NCBI RefSeq assembly: GCF_003384935.1
Contig: NZ_QTTQ01000009.1
Location: 868,001-932,000 of the forward strand
Origin: Lutibacter oceani
GTDB lineage: Bacteria; Bacteroidota; Bacteroidia; Flavobacteriales; Flavobacteriaceae
Direction: 5' to 3'
Length of the DNA: 64,000 nt
The position numbers and the translations under genes are program-made. Below the pieces are notes generated by a model. The model worked only from the letters and a program-made list of their open reading frames with translations, did not search any database and was not told the DNA's origin. Positions within the stretch are counted from its first letter, which is position 1. The number at the start of each line of letters is the position of its first letter. Shown piece by piece: positions 9,172 to 17,990 of the stretch.

Positions 9172-10746
9172 TTATATATTTTTTTGCAGGTTTTTATGCG
9201 CTAATTCTTTCCCTAATTCAACACCAAATTGGTCAAAACTATAGATATTCCAAATGATGCCTTGTACAAATATTTTATGTTCATAAAATGCTATTAAACT
9301 TCCTAAAGTTTTAGGAGATAATTTTTCTATTAAAATAGTTGTACTGGGTTTATTCCCCTCAAAAACCTTAAAAGGCAATAAGGTTTCCATTTCATTTAAT
9401 TTCCCTTGAGTTTTTAAATCTAAATGTGCTTCTTCTTTTGTTTTTCCTTCAGCCAAAGCTTGAGTTTGCGCATAAAAATTAGCCATTAATTTAGAATGGT
9501 GATCTGTATTACCATAAAGCGACTCTTTAAATCCAATAAAATCAGCTGGAATTAATTTAGTTCCTTGGTGTAATAACTGCATAAATGCATGTTGTGAATT
9601 TGTTCCTGGACTTCCCCAAATAATATTACCCGTTTGGTAATCTACTTTATTTCCATTTCTATCAACACTTTTGCCATTGCTCTCCATAATAGCTTGCTGT
9701 AAATAAGGAGCAAGTTTGCTTAAATATTGTGAATATGGTAAAATAACTTCAGTTTCACAATTAAAAAAGTTGGTATACCAAATTCCTATTAAGCTTAAAA
9801 TTATTGGTGCATTATTTTCAAAAGGAGTATTTTTAAAATGCTCATCCATTTCAAAAGCACCAATTAATAAATCTTTAAAATTTTTGAATCCTACTGCCAA
9901 ACTTATTGTTAATCCAACAGTACTCCAAAGTGAAAAACGACCGCCAACCCAGTCCCACATTGTAAAAATATTGTCTTGATCTATCCCAAATTCGCTTACA
10001 GTTTTTAGGTTGGTTGAAACTGCAACAAAATGCTTTGCTACATCTTTTTCTGAAGCCGATTGTAAAAACCATTTTTTTATGGTTGTAGCATTTGTTAATG
10101 TTTCTTGCGTTGTAAATGTTTTTGAAACTATTACAAATAAAGTAGTTTCTGGGTTTAAGTTTTTAATTACTTCCTGAACGTGATCTCCATCTATATTTGA
10201 AACAAAATGAACATTTAAATGGTTTTTATAATATTTTAAAGACTCAACAACCATATCCGGGCCTAAATCTGATCCTCCAATACCTATATTTACAACATCT
10301 GTTATTGATTTATTTGTAAAACCTTTCCAATCTCCTGAAACTACTTTATTAGTAAAAGCTTCCATTTTATTTAAGGCTTCTTTAACTTCAGGCATTACAT
10401 TTTTCCCATCAACTAAAATTTCGGAATCAGATTGATTTCTTAAAGCAGTATGCAAAACGGCTCTTTTTTCTGTTTCATTAATTTTTTTTCCCGAAAAATA
10501 TGCATCCATTGCACTTTTTAAACCAGCTTCATTTGCTAATTCTAATAAATATTCTAAAGTTTCATTAGTTATTCTATTTTTAGAATAATCAAATTCAAAT
10601 TCATTAAAATTTATTGTAAAATTATTTTTTCTATTAGTATCGTTATTAAATAATGATTTTATGTGAAGATCTTTTGCGGTATTATAATGGTTGCTAAGTT
10701 TTTTCCAAGCATTGGTTTCAGTTGGGTTTACATTTTTCATCATCAT
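9172..10746 (-). CDS. pgi: Glucose-6-phosphate isomerase
   Basis: A 524-residue cytoplasmic enzyme that interconverts glucose 6-phosphate and fructose 6-phosphate. The family signatures are present: '[15 protein letters not shown]' (phosphate binding), '[14 protein letters not shown]', 'ESNGKSV', '[20 protein letters not shown]' with the catalytic His, and the C-terminal '[11 protein letters not shown]' carrying the catalytic Lys. Length is normal. Three consecutive ATG codons start the gene; the third gives MKNVN. It begins 3 bases after the M23 peptidase stop, so it is co-transcribed with that gene and DUF3108. Confidence 0.95.
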   Translation of the reverse strand: MMMKNVNPTETNAWKKLSNHYNTAKDLHIKSLFNNDTNRKNNFTINFNEFEFDYSKNRITNETLEYLLELANEAGLKSAMDAYFSGKKINETEKRAVLHTALRNQSDSEILVDGKNVMPEVKEALNKMEAFTNKVVSGDWKGFTNKSITDVVNIGIGGSDLGPDMVVESLKYYKNHLNVHFVSNIDGDHVQEVIKNLNPETTLFVIVSKTFTTQETLTNATTIKKWFLQSASEKDVAKHFVAVSTNLKTVSEFGIDQDNIFTMWDWVGGRFSLWSTVGLTISLAVGFKNFKDLLIGAFEMDEHFKNTPFENNAPIILSLIGIWYTNFFNCETEVILPYSQYLSKLAPYLQQAIMESNGKSVDRNGNKVDYQTGNIIWGSPGTNSQHAFMQLLHQGTKLIPADFIGFKESLYGNTDHHSKLMANFYAQTQALAEGKTKEEAHLDLKTQGKLNEMETLLPFKVFEGNKPSTTILIEKLSPKTLGSLIAFYEHKIFVQGIIWNIYSFDQFGVELGKELAHKNLQKNI

Positions 10747-10749
10747 GAT

Positions 10750-12018
10750 TTAAGAGTTTAATTCCTCTTCTGGAATATTAATTTCATTATTAATTGTTGA
10801 AAATTCTATTGCATCTAATTGTTGCTTTATTGATTCAATAAAATTAAAATAAACTGGTTTAATGTTTTCTTTCATAGGTTCAGCAGCAGGTAGTTTTTGC
10901 TTCAATGGATCAACCTGAACACCATTTTTCCAAAATCGGTAACAAACATGTGGCCCAGCGGTATTTCCTGTCATTCCAATATAACCAATTACATCTCCTT
11001 GTTTTACTACATCGCCAACTTTAACTGCTCGCCTACTCATATGTAAATATTGCGTACTATATGTTCCATTATGGCGTATTTTTACATAGTTTCCATTTCC
11101 TCCTTTTCTCCTAGATTCCGTAACAGTTCCATTTGCAGTAGCCATAATTTCGGTTCCAATTGAAGCAGCAAAATCCGTTCCTTTATGTGGCCTAACTTTA
11201 TTACCATAATAAGCAATACGTCTTTTTAAATTATAACGTGAAGAAATTCTACTAAACTTTACAGGCATTTTTAGAAATTGACGACGCAGGTTTGTAGCTT
11301 CATCATCAAAATAATCAGGAATATTAAGTATTGAGTCTGCCACATATTTAAAAGCATAAAACGGTTTTCCACCATGTTCAAAATAAGCTGCTTTTATTTC
11401 TCCAATACCAACGGGAATAGTATCATTAATATATAATTGTTCATAAATTAGTTTGAACTTATCATTTTTTTGAAGTCTTGAAAAATCAATTGTCCATGCA
11501 TAAATATCATCAGCCATTTTATATGTTAAATAAGAACTTAACCCCTGACTTTCAATGGCCTCGGACAAATGACTTGTAATTACACCAGAAGCTGTTTTTA
11601 TTACTGTTTTTACCGGTTTTTTTCCGTTATATGCTGTTGGAATTGAATCTCTAAAATCTATTACAGTATATCTTACTTTTGAATGTTGGTAGATAAAAAC
11701 CTGCGCTTGTTCTGTAGTGTCATTTTTTGCTAAAATAGTATATGGAATACCACTTTTTATTCTTCGAACATTAAAGGTGTCTCTAATTTTATTTACAATT
11801 TCTAATACTCTTGGGTACTCTATATGATTTCTATCTAAAATTTCACTGAAATTTTCACCTGGTTTTATAGTATCATTAATTACTTTAAAATTATTTAATT
11901 TAAAGCCAAACTCTTGTATTATTTTAGGTTTTGGGGGTGTTGTTAAAATAGCTTGTGGTTTTTCATCTTTACAGGAAATAAGTAAAACCAATAATAGGAT
12001 TGTAAATATTTTTTTCAA
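10750..12018 (-). CDS. M23 family metallopeptidase lipoprotein
   Basis: A 422-residue murein endopeptidase-like protein when started at the TTG at 12018. That start gives a clean lipoprotein signal peptide (LKKIFTILLLVLLISC, Cys16), and a -7 box (12059-12066) lies just upstream; the frame does continue to a TTG at 12081 but would add 21 residues before the signal. No ATG is available. The C-terminal M23 domain has the HxxxD zinc motif (PHKGTDF, His278/Asp282), 'TQYLHMS', and 'GPHVCYRFW'. In the last motif the usual HxH is HxC, so one zinc ligand is Cys359. The role is presumably cell-wall remodelling in the periplasm. Activity with the Cys ligand is not proven. Confidence 0.85.
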   Translation of the reverse strand: MKKIFTILLLVLLISCKDEKPQAILTTPPKPKIIQEFGFKLNNFKVINDTIKPGENFSEILDRNHIEYPRVLEIVNKIRDTFNVRRIKSGIPYTILAKNDTTEQAQVFIYQHSKVRYTVIDFRDSIPTAYNGKKPVKTVIKTASGVITSHLSEAIESQGLSSYLTYKMADDIYAWTIDFSRLQKNDKFKLIYEQLYINDTIPVGIGEIKAAYFEHGGKPFYAFKYVADSILNIPDYFDDEATNLRRQFLKMPVKFSRISSRYNLKRRIAYYGNKVRPHKGTDFAASIGTEIMATANGTVTESRRKGGNGNYVKIRHNGTYSTQYLHMSRRAVKVGDVVKQGDVIGYIGMTGNTAGPHVCYRFWKNGVQVDPLKQKLPAAEPMKENIKPVYFNFIESIKQQLDAIEFSTINNEINIPEEELNS

Positions 12019-12058
12019 CGGTTTATATCTTTTTTTAATTGAATTAAAAAATAAAACG

Positions 12059-12066
12059 CAAAAGTA
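12059..12066 (-). promoter_or_regulatory. Candidate -7 box for the M23 peptidase gene
   Basis: Read on the minus strand the sequence is TACTTTTG, matching TAnnTTTG. It is 40 bases before the TTG at 12018 and inside the region that a TTG start at 12081 would translate, which supports the shorter start. Confidence 0.45.
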
Positions 12067-12070
12067 CAAT

Positions 12071-12877
12071 TTAATTGTCAAAAATAATGTTAAATGGATG
12101 TGCTAAACCTTTAAAAGCATCTAAATCTGCTCTTAGTGATCCAACTGCTAAAGATGCTTTAATACGAAGTGGAATTTTATTTTTATCATCCGTAATCCAA
12201 ATTGTAACACTTTCCTGCTCTTTAAAAACCCGTCCTGCTTGTACCATTGGCCTAAAGGCAAGTGTTTTAATTTTTCCAAATTTTGTTTTAATAACTTCTT
12301 TCCCTAAAAAATGAAGTTTAAAATTATTAATTTCCTGATCAAAAAACATCTGTAATTCAATTTCCTGACCTATTTCTAAATTATTTAAATTTTGATTTCT
12401 TAAAAAATATAAAGATGACAATATGTCTTGTATATCACTACTAATTGGATGTTTTGTTTCAGTATTGTGCTTGTAGTTTTTAACAGTAGCTTCATTTGTA
12501 CTATAATCAAACAGAATTTCTTGATCCTTTGTATAGCCTCCTTCATCTATTTTTCTAATAAATCTATAAGGCTTCAAAGATTCCTTGTACATAAATGTTT
12601 GATAATCATCTTTTACGCTAAAAAACAAGCTCATAAATCCCGAAGATTTTCCTTTCCCTGTAATATGAAAAGCTTCTAAGCTTTTGTTTTTGGTATCTTT
12701 TACTTCAATTGTGGAATAACCCGCATTTAAAAAATTACTATAACTTATTCTAAACTTTAACCATTCTCCACCTTTAAAAGCAAGTTTTGTTTCAGTATTT
12801 TCATTTTCAATTTTAACAGATTGACTAAATGAAAGTACCGAAATAAAAAAGAATAGTATGTATAAATAATTTTTCAT
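12071..12877 (-). CDS. DUF3108 domain protein
   Basis: A 268-residue exported protein of the DUF3108 family. The signal peptide (1-18, ending SFSQ) is followed by the family's beta-rich domain, with 'GEWLKFRISYSNFLNAGYSTIEV', 'FHITGKGKSSGFMSLFFSVKDDYQTFM' and 'VTIWITDDKNKIPLRIKA' regions. Members are periplasmic and of unknown function. The gene precedes the M23 peptidase by 52 bases to its preferred start and shares the operon with pgi. It has its own promoter box at 12924-12931. Confidence 0.85.
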   Translation of the reverse strand: MKNYLYILFFFISVLSFSQSVKIENENTETKLAFKGGEWLKFRISYSNFLNAGYSTIEVKDTKNKSLEAFHITGKGKSSGFMSLFFSVKDDYQTFMYKESLKPYRFIRKIDEGGYTKDQEILFDYSTNEATVKNYKHNTETKHPISSDIQDILSSLYFLRNQNLNNLEIGQEIELQMFFDQEINNFKLHFLGKEVIKTKFGKIKTLAFRPMVQAGRVFKEQESVTIWITDDKNKIPLRIKASLAVGSLRADLDAFKGLAHPFNIIFDN

Positions 12878-12923
12878 TTACTTAATTGATAATAATTCAG
12901 TATTAAAAAAGCAATTATTGTTC

Positions 12924-12931
12924 CAAAAATA
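12924..12931 (-). promoter_or_regulatory. Candidate -7 box for the DUF3108 gene
   Basis: The minus strand reads TATTTTTG, matching TAnnTTTG, 46 bases before the start codon. Confidence 0.45.
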
Positions 12932-13002
12932 ATAAAAGTCGAACATTTAAAAGTTAAGCTTACATTAAAACTATAAATCGTAATTTTTAATGTGAAATTT
13001 AA

Positions 13003-13251
13003 TTAAAATGTAATTCCGTTTATCTCAATAACTCTTTTAATTTGTGGTGCGTGTCTTTTAATAGTAGCCTCAACACCATTTTTTAAAGTCATTTGATTTA
13101 CAGAACAACCTAAACAAGCACCTTCTAATTGTACACTTACAGTATCTTCGGTAATTTCAACTAAAGAAATATTACCTCCGTCTGCTTCCAAATAAGGCCT
13201 TATTTCTTGTAAAGCAGTTTCTACATTAATTTTAAGTTCTTCTGAATTCAT
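13003..13251 (-). CDS. NifU C-terminal domain Fe-S scaffold protein
   Basis: An 82-residue protein consisting of only the NifU C-terminal (Nfu-type) domain. It contains the 'LRPYLEADGGNISLVEI'-type start (here IRPYLEADGGNISL) and the CxxC motif in 'GACLGCSVNQMTLKNGVE', where two monomers together hold a 4Fe-4S cluster. It starts 8 bases after the Mrp gene, so the two form a cluster-transfer pair. Length is typical of stand-alone members. Confidence 0.92.
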   Translation of the reverse strand: MNSEELKINVETALQEIRPYLEADGGNISLVEITEDTVSVQLEGACLGCSVNQMTLKNGVEATIKRHAPQIKRVIEINGITF

Positions 13252-13259
13252 ATATGTAA

Positions 13260-14384
13260 TTAATTTGTGCTACATCCACTCATAGTTGTAATTCTAACAA
13301 CCTCAGTTGGTGGTAAATCTGTATTTCTTTTTACTAATTGAGATAAGGTGTTTTTTGTTATTTCACTAAAGGCGTTTTCTAATGGAGTATTATTTTGCAA
13401 TGCTACAGGATGACCAACGTCTCCTGCTTCTCTAATACTTTGCACTAATGGAACTTCCCCTAAAAATGCAGTATCAATATCTTCTGCTAAATTTTTTGCA
13501 CCATCTTTTCCAAAGATATAATATTTATTATCAGGTAATTCCGCAGGAGTAAAATAACTCATATTTTCAACAATACCCAAAACAGGTACATTAATATTCT
13601 CTTGTTTAAACATTGCTACACCTTTTTTTGCATCAGCCAACGCTATATTTTGTGGTGTGCTAACAATTACCGCTCCAGTAACTGGAACTGATTGAACGAT
13701 AGATAAATGAATATCTCCTGTTCCTGGAGGTAAATCAATTAAAAGAAAGTCTAAATCGCCCCAATGTGCATCAAAAATCATTTGATTTAATGCTTTTGAA
13801 GCCATTGCGCCACGCCAAATAACAGCTTGGTTTGCATCTGTGAAAAATCCTAATGATAATATTTTTACACCATAACTTTCAACAGGTTGCATTTTTGATC
13901 GTCCATCAATCTCTATAGATAATGGTCTTGCATTTGCAACATCAAACATTAAATGTGTTGAAGGCCCATACACATCAGCATCTAAAACACCTACTTTAAA
14001 ACCCATTTTTTGCAATGAAATAGCCATGTTTGATGTAATTGTAGATTTCCCTACACCACCTTTTCCAGAGGCAATTGCAATAATATTTTGTATACCTGGT
14101 ACTTTTGGTTTTTCTGGTTTAAAAGGTTCATTTTTAACATCAGAAGTTACATTTACTTTTACATCTGCCTTTACATCAATTTCTTGATGAAGAACCTTCA
14201 TAATTTCAACTTCAACTTTCTTTTTTGCTTGTAAACTTGGATTCCCAATGGTTACATCTATAATTATTTCCTTATCAAAAGTAACAATATTTTTAACTGA
14301 TCCGCTTTCAACTAAACTTTTCCCCTCGCCAGGCGCAGTAATGGTTTCAAGTGCTTTTGTAATATCTTTTTTACTATATGCCAT
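13260..14384 (-). CDS. Mrp/NBP35 family Fe-S carrier ATPase
   Basis: A 374-residue P-loop ATPase of the Mrp/ApbC family, thought to bind and transfer Fe-S clusters. Residues 1-80 form an N-terminal MIP18-like domain; the deviant Walker A 'GKGGVGKST' is at 107-115, and 'DADVYGPSTH' and 'LLIDLPPGTGD' follow. The family's usual CxxC after 'ENMS' is replaced by 'YFTPAELPDNKYY', so the cluster-bridging Cys pair is absent; a single Cys sits near the C-terminus (SGCSTN). I recall this form in other flavobacteria but cannot check. The NifU-domain gene directly downstream has CxxC and may supply the cluster site. Confidence 0.9.
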   Translation of the reverse strand: MAYSKKDITKALETITAPGEGKSLVESGSVKNIVTFDKEIIIDVTIGNPSLQAKKKVEVEIMKVLHQEIDVKADVKVNVTSDVKNEPFKPEKPKVPGIQNIIAIASGKGGVGKSTITSNMAISLQKMGFKVGVLDADVYGPSTHLMFDVANARPLSIEIDGRSKMQPVESYGVKILSLGFFTDANQAVIWRGAMASKALNQMIFDAHWGDLDFLLIDLPPGTGDIHLSIVQSVPVTGAVIVSTPQNIALADAKKGVAMFKQENINVPVLGIVENMSYFTPAELPDNKYYIFGKDGAKNLAEDIDTAFLGEVPLVQSIREAGDVGHPVALQNNTPLENAFSEITKNTLSQLVKRNTDLPPTEVVRITTMSGCSTN

Positions 14385-14412
14385 ATTCTTTATATAAAAT
14401 CATTCTAAACAA

Positions 14413-14420
14413 CAAAGATA
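14413..14420 (-). promoter_or_regulatory. Candidate -7 box for mrp-nfu
   Basis: The minus strand reads TATCTTTG, matching TAnnTTTG, 28 bases before the ATG. Confidence 0.45.
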
Positions 14421-14492
14421 CAGAGTTCTAATGAATATAAAAAGACTTGTTTTAAAAAGAAATGCAGTTGATGTTACAGTAAAATAGTTGAA

Positions 14493-14831
14493 TTATTTTA
14501 TGGGTAATTCTTTAAAAGGATCCCAAAAAACATGTTCAAAATCCTGAATTTGATAATCACTAACTTTAACACCTTCACTTTCTAATAATTGCTGCATTAA
14601 ATTAGTACCGTCAAAATGATGCTTTCCAGTTAATAACCCCTTTCTATTTACAACCCTATGAGCAGGAACTTCTTCCATAGAATGTGAAGCGTTCATTGCC
14701 CAACCCACCATTCGAGCTGAACGTGCAGCACCCAAATACTTTGCAATTGCACCGTAACTGGTAACACGTCCATAAGGTATTAATTTAGCTACTTCATACA
14801 CTTTTTCAAAAAAGTTTTCAGATTTGCTCAT
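14493..14831 (-). CDS. Alkyltransferase-like protein (MGMT family, no catalytic Cys)
   Basis: A 112-residue protein covering the C-terminal half of O6-methylguanine-DNA methyltransferases. Conserved features are 'IPYGRVTSYGAIAKYLG', the Arg finger in 'ARSARMVGWAM' (Arg40) and the active-site loop 'VPAHRVVNRKG'. The normal PCHRV is PAHRV (Ala57), so it cannot accept an alkyl group. Such alkyltransferase-like proteins flip O6-alkylguanine and recruit nucleotide excision repair. The gene lies 26 bases after the LD-carboxypeptidase gene in the same direction. The DNA-binding role is inferred from the family. Confidence 0.88.
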   Translation of the reverse strand: MSKSENFFEKVYEVAKLIPYGRVTSYGAIAKYLGAARSARMVGWAMNASHSMEEVPAHRVVNRKGLLTGKHHFDGTNLMQQLLESEGVKVSDYQIQDFEHVFWDPFKELPIK

Positions 14832-14857
14832 TTGTTATAATTCATTTTAAAATTTAA

Positions 14858-15754
14858 TTAAACAATAGAAATTATTGATGTATGTTCATCAACATTTAAT
14901 TCAATTTTTCTCCCAAATATTAATGCATTGTTGTCATTTAAATGTCCGGCAGGAAAATCAAAAACTATAGGGAAATCAAAATCAGAAACAGCATCCAATA
15001 TAATTTCATGAGCTGTTTTACCAAACGGAATCGTATTGTCGCGCATATCCGTCATTCCCCCTACAATTAAGCCTTTTATATTGTTAAAATAACCATTGCG
15101 CTTTAAATTCATCAGGATTCTATCTATATGGTAAAAATATTCGTCTAAATCTTCAATAAATAATATTTTCCCACTTGTATTAATACTTGAATTACTTCCT
15201 AACAAACTGTATAAAATAGATAAATTTCCACCAACCAATTCCCCTGAAACTTTCCCTACTTTATTATCTTTTGAGGAATTGATTTTATAAGAAATTGTAT
15301 TGCTAAAAAGACATTTTTTTAGGGATGCTAATGCTTTTTCGGAGTTTTTGGAAACATTTATTGGCATTGTAGCATGTAATGTTTCAATTCCAAAATTATG
15401 GATGTGATTGTGTAAAACGGTAATATCTGAATACCCAATAATCCACTTTGGAATTTTTTTGAATTCAGTAAAATCCAATTTATCAATAATTCTGACAGTT
15501 CCATAACCTCCACGAGCGCACCAAATTGCTTTAATTTTTGGGTTATTTAGCATTTCTTGAAAGTCAGTAATTCGTTGTTCATCAGTTCCTGCGAATTGAT
15601 TTTCTTCAAAACCAATAGTATTACCAATAACAACTTTTAATCCCCAATTTTTTAATAAATTAATTGCAGGTTGAATTTCTTTTAATGAAATTTTTCTCGC
15701 TGTTGAAACAATAGCAACTGTATCGTTTTTTTGTAAATATGTGGGTTGAATCAT
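14858..15754 (-). CDS. LD-carboxypeptidase (peptidase S66)
   Basis: A 298-residue enzyme of the LdcA/MccF family, which removes the terminal D-Ala from murein tetrapeptides during peptidoglycan recycling in the cytoplasm. The ATG at 15754 gives 'MIQPTYLQKNDTVAIVSTA', the normal family start; the open frame extends 14 codons further to 15796 but those residues are not conserved. 'WCARGGYGTVRI', the nucleophile Ser in 'IIGYSDIT', the Glu in 'FIEDLDE' and the His in 'PAGHLND' are all present. It shares a divergent intergenic region with metG. No signal peptide is seen. Confidence 0.88.
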   Translation of the reverse strand: MIQPTYLQKNDTVAIVSTARKISLKEIQPAINLLKNWGLKVVIGNTIGFEENQFAGTDEQRITDFQEMLNNPKIKAIWCARGGYGTVRIIDKLDFTEFKKIPKWIIGYSDITVLHNHIHNFGIETLHATMPINVSKNSEKALASLKKCLFSNTISYKINSSKDNKVGKVSGELVGGNLSILYSLLGSNSSINTSGKILFIEDLDEYFYHIDRILMNLKRNGYFNNIKGLIVGGMTDMRDNTIPFGKTAHEIILDAVSDFDFPIVFDFPAGHLNDNNALIFGRKIELNVDEHTSIISIV

Positions 15755-15827
15755 CTTAAAATTTAATAAATCATATTGCAAATTACGAAAAGCCAATTAA
15801 CTATTCACTTTTCTAATAAACAATCCT

Positions 15828-15835
15828 TATTTTTG
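15828..15835 (+). promoter_or_regulatory. Candidate -7 box for metG
   Basis: TATTTTTG fits TAnnTTTG, 21 bases before the ATG at 15857. Confidence 0.5.
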
Positions 15836-15856
15836 CACTTTCTTAAACAAATTTTG

Positions 15857-17914
15857 ATGAGCAATTCAAAGAGATATACAATTACAGCCGCATTACCATA
15901 TACTAACGGACCGGTTCATATTGGGCATTTAGCGGGTGTTTATGTACCAGCTGATATTTACGCACGTTATTTGCGTAATACAGGAAACGATGTGCTATAC
16001 ATTTGTGGTTCTGATGAACACGGAGTTCCTATTACGTTAAAAGCTAAAAAAGAAGGTGTTTCTCCACAAGATATTGTAGATAAATACCATGCAATTATTA
16101 AAAAGTCTTTTGAGGATTTTGGAATTTCTTTTGATAATTATTCAAGAACTTCAGCAAAAGTTCATCACGAAACAGCTTCAGAGTTTTTTAAGAAATTATA
16201 TGATGAAGGGAAATTTATTGAAGAATCTTCAGAGCAATTATATGACGCAGAAGCGAACCAGTTTTTAGCAGATAGATTTGTAGTTGGAACGTGTCCAAAA
16301 TGTGGAAATGAAGAAAGTTATGGAGATCAATGCGAAAGTTGTGGAACAAGTCATAATGCTACAGATTTAATCAATCCAAAATCTGCAATTACCGGGAATG
16401 TACCAACAACTAAAGTAACAAAACATTGGTATTTACCATTAGATAAATACGAGAAATGGTTGCGAGAGTGGATTGTTGAAGGGCATAAAAACGATTGGAA
16501 AACAAATGTATTAGGGCAAGTAAAATCATGGCTAGACGACGGTTTAAAACCAAGAGCTGTAACACGCGATTTAGATTGGGGAATTCCAGTTCCGGTTGAA
16601 GGTGGAGAAGGAAAAGTATTGTACGTTTGGTTTGATGCACCTATTGGATATATTTCTTCAACCAAAGAATGGGCTGCACACGAAGGAAAAGATTGGGAAC
16701 CATATTGGAAAGATAAAGACACCAAATTAATACATTTTATAGGAAAAGACAATATTGTATTTCACTGTATTATTTTCCCTGCAATGTTAAAAGCTGAAGG
16801 AAGTTATATTTTACCTGAAAATGTACCAGCTAATGAGTTTTTAAATCTGGAAGGAAACAAAATCTCAACATCTAAAAATTGGGCAGTTTGGCTACATGAA
16901 TATTTACAAGATTTTCCTGATAAGCAAGATGTTTTACGTTATGCATTAACGGCAAATGCGCCAGAAACTAAAGATAACGATTTTACTTGGAAAGATTTTC
17001 AAGCTAGAAATAACAACGAATTGGTGGCTATTTTTGGAAATTTTATTAATAGGGTAGTAGTTTTAACCAATAAATATTATGAAGGGGTTATTCCAGAACC
17101 AAACGAGTTTTCTGATGTTGATAATGAAACATTAGAAAAATTAAGAAAATTCCCTTCAATTATAGCAAGTTCAATTGAGCGTTATCGTTTTAGAGAAGCT
17201 TCACAAGAATTAATGAATTTAGCGCGTTTGGGTAATAAATACTTGGCTGATGAAGAGCCTTGGAAACAAATTAAAACGGATCCAGAACGTGTAAAAACAA
17301 TTATGTATGTTGCATTGCAAATTGCTGCAGGATTAGCTGTTGTTTGTGAGCCTTTTTTACCATTTACTTCTAAAAAATTAAACCAAATTTTAAATATTTC
17401 TGAAAACATCGCTTGGGATTCAATAGCTGAAACGGAAGAACTGATTGCAGCAAATCATCAAATTGGAAAAGCACAATTGTTATTTGCAAAAATTGAAGAT
17501 CAAGAAATTCAAGCGCAATTAGATAAATTAGAAGCAACAAAATTGGCAAATGAAGCTTCAACGAAAGTTATAGAGCCGCAAAAAGAAACGATTGAATTTG
17601 ATGATTTCACCAAATTAGATATGCGTGTAGGAACTATTATTGAAGCTATAAAAGTACCAAAAACTAAAAAGTTATTACAACTTAAAGTAGATGTTGGTAT
17701 TGATGTTAGAACCATAGTTTCTGGTATTGCAGAAAGTTTTAAACCTGAAGATATTATTGGGCAAAGAGTTACGGTTTTAGTGAATTTAGCACCAAGAAAA
17801 TTACGAGGAGTAGAAAGTCAAGGAATGATTTTAATGACTGATACACCTGATGGGAAATTGGCTTTTATTGAACCAGAAAATGATTCAGTTGCTAATGGAG
17901 AGCAGGTGAGTTAA
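15857..17914 (+). CDS. metG: Methionyl-tRNA synthetase with C-terminal tRNA-binding domain
   Basis: A 685-residue class I synthetase. The ATG at 15857 gives '[19 protein letters not shown]'; the frame is open 27 codons further upstream, but that segment lies over the promoter box. The HIGH motif begins at His21, a Cys4 zinc knuckle ('[18 protein letters not shown]') is near residue 146, and the KMSKS-type loop is 'KISTSKNW' near residue 335. Residues from about 577 form a Trbp111-like tRNA-binding domain ('LDMRVGTII', '[13 protein letters not shown]'), so this is the long, dimeric form. It charges tRNA-Met. A strong terminator follows. Confidence 0.96.
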   Translation: MSNSKRYTITAALPYTNGPVHIGHLAGVYVPADIYARYLRNTGNDVLYICGSDEHGVPITLKAKKEGVSPQDIVDKYHAIIKKSFEDFGISFDNYSRTSAKVHHETASEFFKKLYDEGKFIEESSEQLYDAEANQFLADRFVVGTCPKCGNEESYGDQCESCGTSHNATDLINPKSAITGNVPTTKVTKHWYLPLDKYEKWLREWIVEGHKNDWKTNVLGQVKSWLDDGLKPRAVTRDLDWGIPVPVEGGEGKVLYVWFDAPIGYISSTKEWAAHEGKDWEPYWKDKDTKLIHFIGKDNIVFHCIIFPAMLKAEGSYILPENVPANEFLNLEGNKISTSKNWAVWLHEYLQDFPDKQDVLRYALTANAPETKDNDFTWKDFQARNNNELVAIFGNFINRVVVLTNKYYEGVIPEPNEFSDVDNETLEKLRKFPSIIASSIERYRFREASQELMNLARLGNKYLADEEPWKQIKTDPERVKTIMYVALQIAAGLAVVCEPFLPFTSKKLNQILNISENIAWDSIAETEELIAANHQIGKAQLLFAKIEDQEIQAQLDKLEATKLANEASTKVIEPQKETIEFDDFTKLDMRVGTIIEAIKVPKTKKLLQLKVDVGIDVRTIVSGIAESFKPEDIIGQRVTVLVNLAPRKLRGVESQGMILMTDTPDGKLAFIEPENDSVANGEQVS

Positions 17915-17935
17915 ACTCAATAAAAAATATATTTT

Positions 17936-17964
17936 AAACCCTGAACTTGTTTCAGGGTTTTTTG
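17936..17964 (+). terminator. Intrinsic terminator after metG
   Basis: AAACCCTGAA (17936-17945) pairs with TTCAGGGTTT (17951-17960), with a 5-base loop and a T run. Confidence 0.85.
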
Positions 17965-17990
17965 TTAAATTCGGATTCAAACTTTTTAAA

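Noticed and set aside
16351-16752. Minus-strand frame of 133 residues inside metG
   Set aside because: It is a shadow of metG, whose conserved motifs are intact.
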